From Gymnogyps californianus (lineage: Eukaryota; Chordata; Aves; Accipitriformes; Cathartidae): 64,000 nucleotides of DNA. The stretch's first letter is position 1. Every line of letters begins with the position of its first letter. The position numbers and the translations under genes are program-made. Below the pieces are notes generated by a model. The model ran no database searches and had not been told where the DNA came from. It worked only from the letters and a program-made list of their open reading frames with translations. Where the stretch lies: NCBI RefSeq assembly GCF_018139145.2, contig NC_059487.1, positions 5,105,792 to 5,169,791 on the forward strand, given 5' to 3'. Shown here piece after piece: positions 62,571 through 64,000 of the stretch.

Positions 62571-63580
62571 AATAACCCACAATAAAAACCTCAAAACAAA
62601 ACTGCTTTAGTTTGCTGGATGTTGTTCATCCTGTAGATCATTGCTAAGAAGAGTTACTGGCAGTGTTTGGGTGACCAGACTTGTCTGACTTGATTGCACC
62701 ACGTCAGAAACGTGCAGTGTCGCATGATCTTTGATATCTTTGATTGTTCAGGATAAAGCGGACAGGTGTGCAGTGTCTAGAGAAGGCTGTGCAGCACTGT
62801 GTGGAGGTCCCTGGCCGAGATGCTCCCACTGCAGTATTTGCAGTTGTGTGGTGTGGAACTCCACCTGATTAATTTGGGCAGCTTGCTAGGTTAGCATGTC
62901 TATACTGCTCTTGGTACTCAGGCTAGCTCATTCTGAATTAGCTTGGGTATTTCTGCATAGTGTTGCACAGTGGCTTCTAGTAAAACCGAGAGAGGGTATG
63001 GACTAACTGGCTTTAAGAACATTCTCCTTCCCAAAGATGGCTCTTGCTAACTTTGCACCATGAGATGGTCAGATAATGGCAGTTCTCACATTCAAAATTT
63101 GCCTTTGCAAAATGCAGAGAGCGTCAGTCAAAATATCTGGGATGTTGCTGTCTTTGATCACAGCTGACCCAACCTCAAAAATCCTCATCCTGAAAGCTCT
63201 CTGAAGACGGATTTGTCTCTGAGAATGATTTTGGGTTCAGTAAAATTGCATGTTTCAGTGAAATGATAATTCTTCTCGCCAGCTTATTTATATTCATCAT
63301 AATTGTCTTGCTGTGATGCCTCCTATTCATTTGCTGCATCCACTTGTCTTGCATCTTGTTCTGACTCTGAGTGCTTTTTAGGGTAAGCCTGCCTTTCAAG
63401 AATATGCATGATTGGTACCATAGGAATAGTTTTCATGTGCTTGCAAGAAGTGCATTGCTAAGCAAAGTAAGCAGGGAAGCTAGGAAAGATGAGTGGAAAA
63501 TGACTACGTGAAGAAGAGGAAAGAATTAAAATAGATGGCAAGGAGTTAAATAAACAAAGGTCCTTTTTTTTAAAATTTCT

Positions 63581-63641
63581 TGCTGTTTTTTTGTGTTGTG
63601 GTGGGGTTTTTTTTGTTTGTTTGGTTTGGTTTTTTTTTTAA
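63581..63641. repeat. T/G-rich low-complexity tract
   Basis: The run is built from T-runs with single or double G ('gtttgtttggtttggttttt' is typical). It is the complement of the A-rich CAAAC-type tracts seen elsewhere in the window. No element body is recognised. Confidence 0.75.
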
Positions 63642-64000
63642 ATAATCTCAATCTTATAATGATTGCACTGGCCAACCCTTGATACTTTTCTGTCTGATTA
63701 GAGCTAGGTTGTAGTGGCCATGATGAGTTACCACAACAGTCTATTATTGGCATTGTTAACTAGTGTCCCTCATTAAATTAAACTAAAAGAGGCAGGGAAG
63801 GGAATCTTTTCAAGGTGTTCCTCAGCTTATAATTATTTAAATTTATTTTAAAGGATAAATTTATTGTAATTTATCAGAACGTCCTTGTCCTGATAGTAAA
63901 AGCTCTTCGGGTTTGGTGATTTTTTTTTTTTTTTCCTTCCTTCTTCTATAAATTCATGCTTTGAGGAGAGTTAATTTACTATGCAAAGAATTTTTGAAGG

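Larger units (their letters stand above)
60536..64000. other. Non-coding DNA, no gene recognised
   Basis: T-runs lie at about 60930 and 61369, a long A-rich purine tract at 62521-62570, G/T-rich DNA at 63590-63640 and a T-run at about 63921. 61086-61160 ('gtttgtccaagaatcaacag' and onward) faintly resembles antisense MIR, too weak to annotate. Frames are at most 116 codons and unsupported. Confidence 0.55.

Noticed and set aside
1..64000. CRISPR arrays, operons, LTR retroviruses or prophage
   Set aside because: No regularly spaced direct repeats, no bacterial gene density, no paired LTRs, and no gag, pol or env-like frames seen on either strand apart from LINE reverse transcriptase.

Overview
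This window looks like non-coding DNA from a bird nuclear genome. The strongest evidence is a CR1 LINE 3' tail of the avian type at about 43.68-43.93 kb, including the usual 'aggcactggaacaggttgcc' block and an ATTCTATGAT-like end. I see no L1/Alu/B1-type elements, recognisable repeats are sparse, and old amniote relics are scattered through it (L3-like LINE, MIR-type SINEs, palindromic MITE-like elements). Crocodilians and turtles share these families, but their DNA is usually richer in CR1, so a bird is the better guess. I cannot name the species, the locus or a neighbouring gene.

I find no protein-coding gene, rRNA or tRNA. The open frames are short, overlap on both strands, and read like chance frames. 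The longest, about 220 codons at 24661-25323, is a decayed LINE. The window is therefore either intergenic (gene-desert-like) or the inside of a large intron, and the sequence alone does not decide which.

Layout: 0-19 kb is unique non-coding DNA with weak old repeat traces (4.26, 11.8 and 16.0 kb) and a possible Z-DNA tract (14.35 kb). 19.5-25.6 kb holds a MITE-like end, two MIR-type relics (20.5 kb plus strand, 22.1 kb minus strand), a pair of adjacent palindromes (24.19-24.24 kb) and an L3-like LINE remnant with its 3' end (24.48-25.58 kb). 27.5 kb has a palindromic MITE-like relic. 31.9-38.4 kb has a possible MIR, an AT-rich stretch with a near-perfect palindrome (34.08 kb) and two more MITE-like relics. 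42.7-44.3 kb is an old antisense CR1-clade LINE (endonuclease to reverse transcriptase) interrupted by a younger sense CR1 tail. 45.3-47.2 kb has a MITE-like relic and three clustered antisense MIR-type copies. 47-64 kb is mostly unique, with homopurine and homopyrimidine tracts, a short CpG-island-like segment at 57.05-57.37 kb, an imperfect inverted repeat at 60.1 kb and a MIR-type 5' end at 60.46 kb.

There is no gene set here that works together. The points most worth a second look are the isolated CpG-rich island, the nested CR1 arrangement, the L3 remnant, and the palindromic and AT-rich elements. I see no convincing evidence of a new biological system. All repeat calls come from reading the sequence against remembered family patterns, with no database search.
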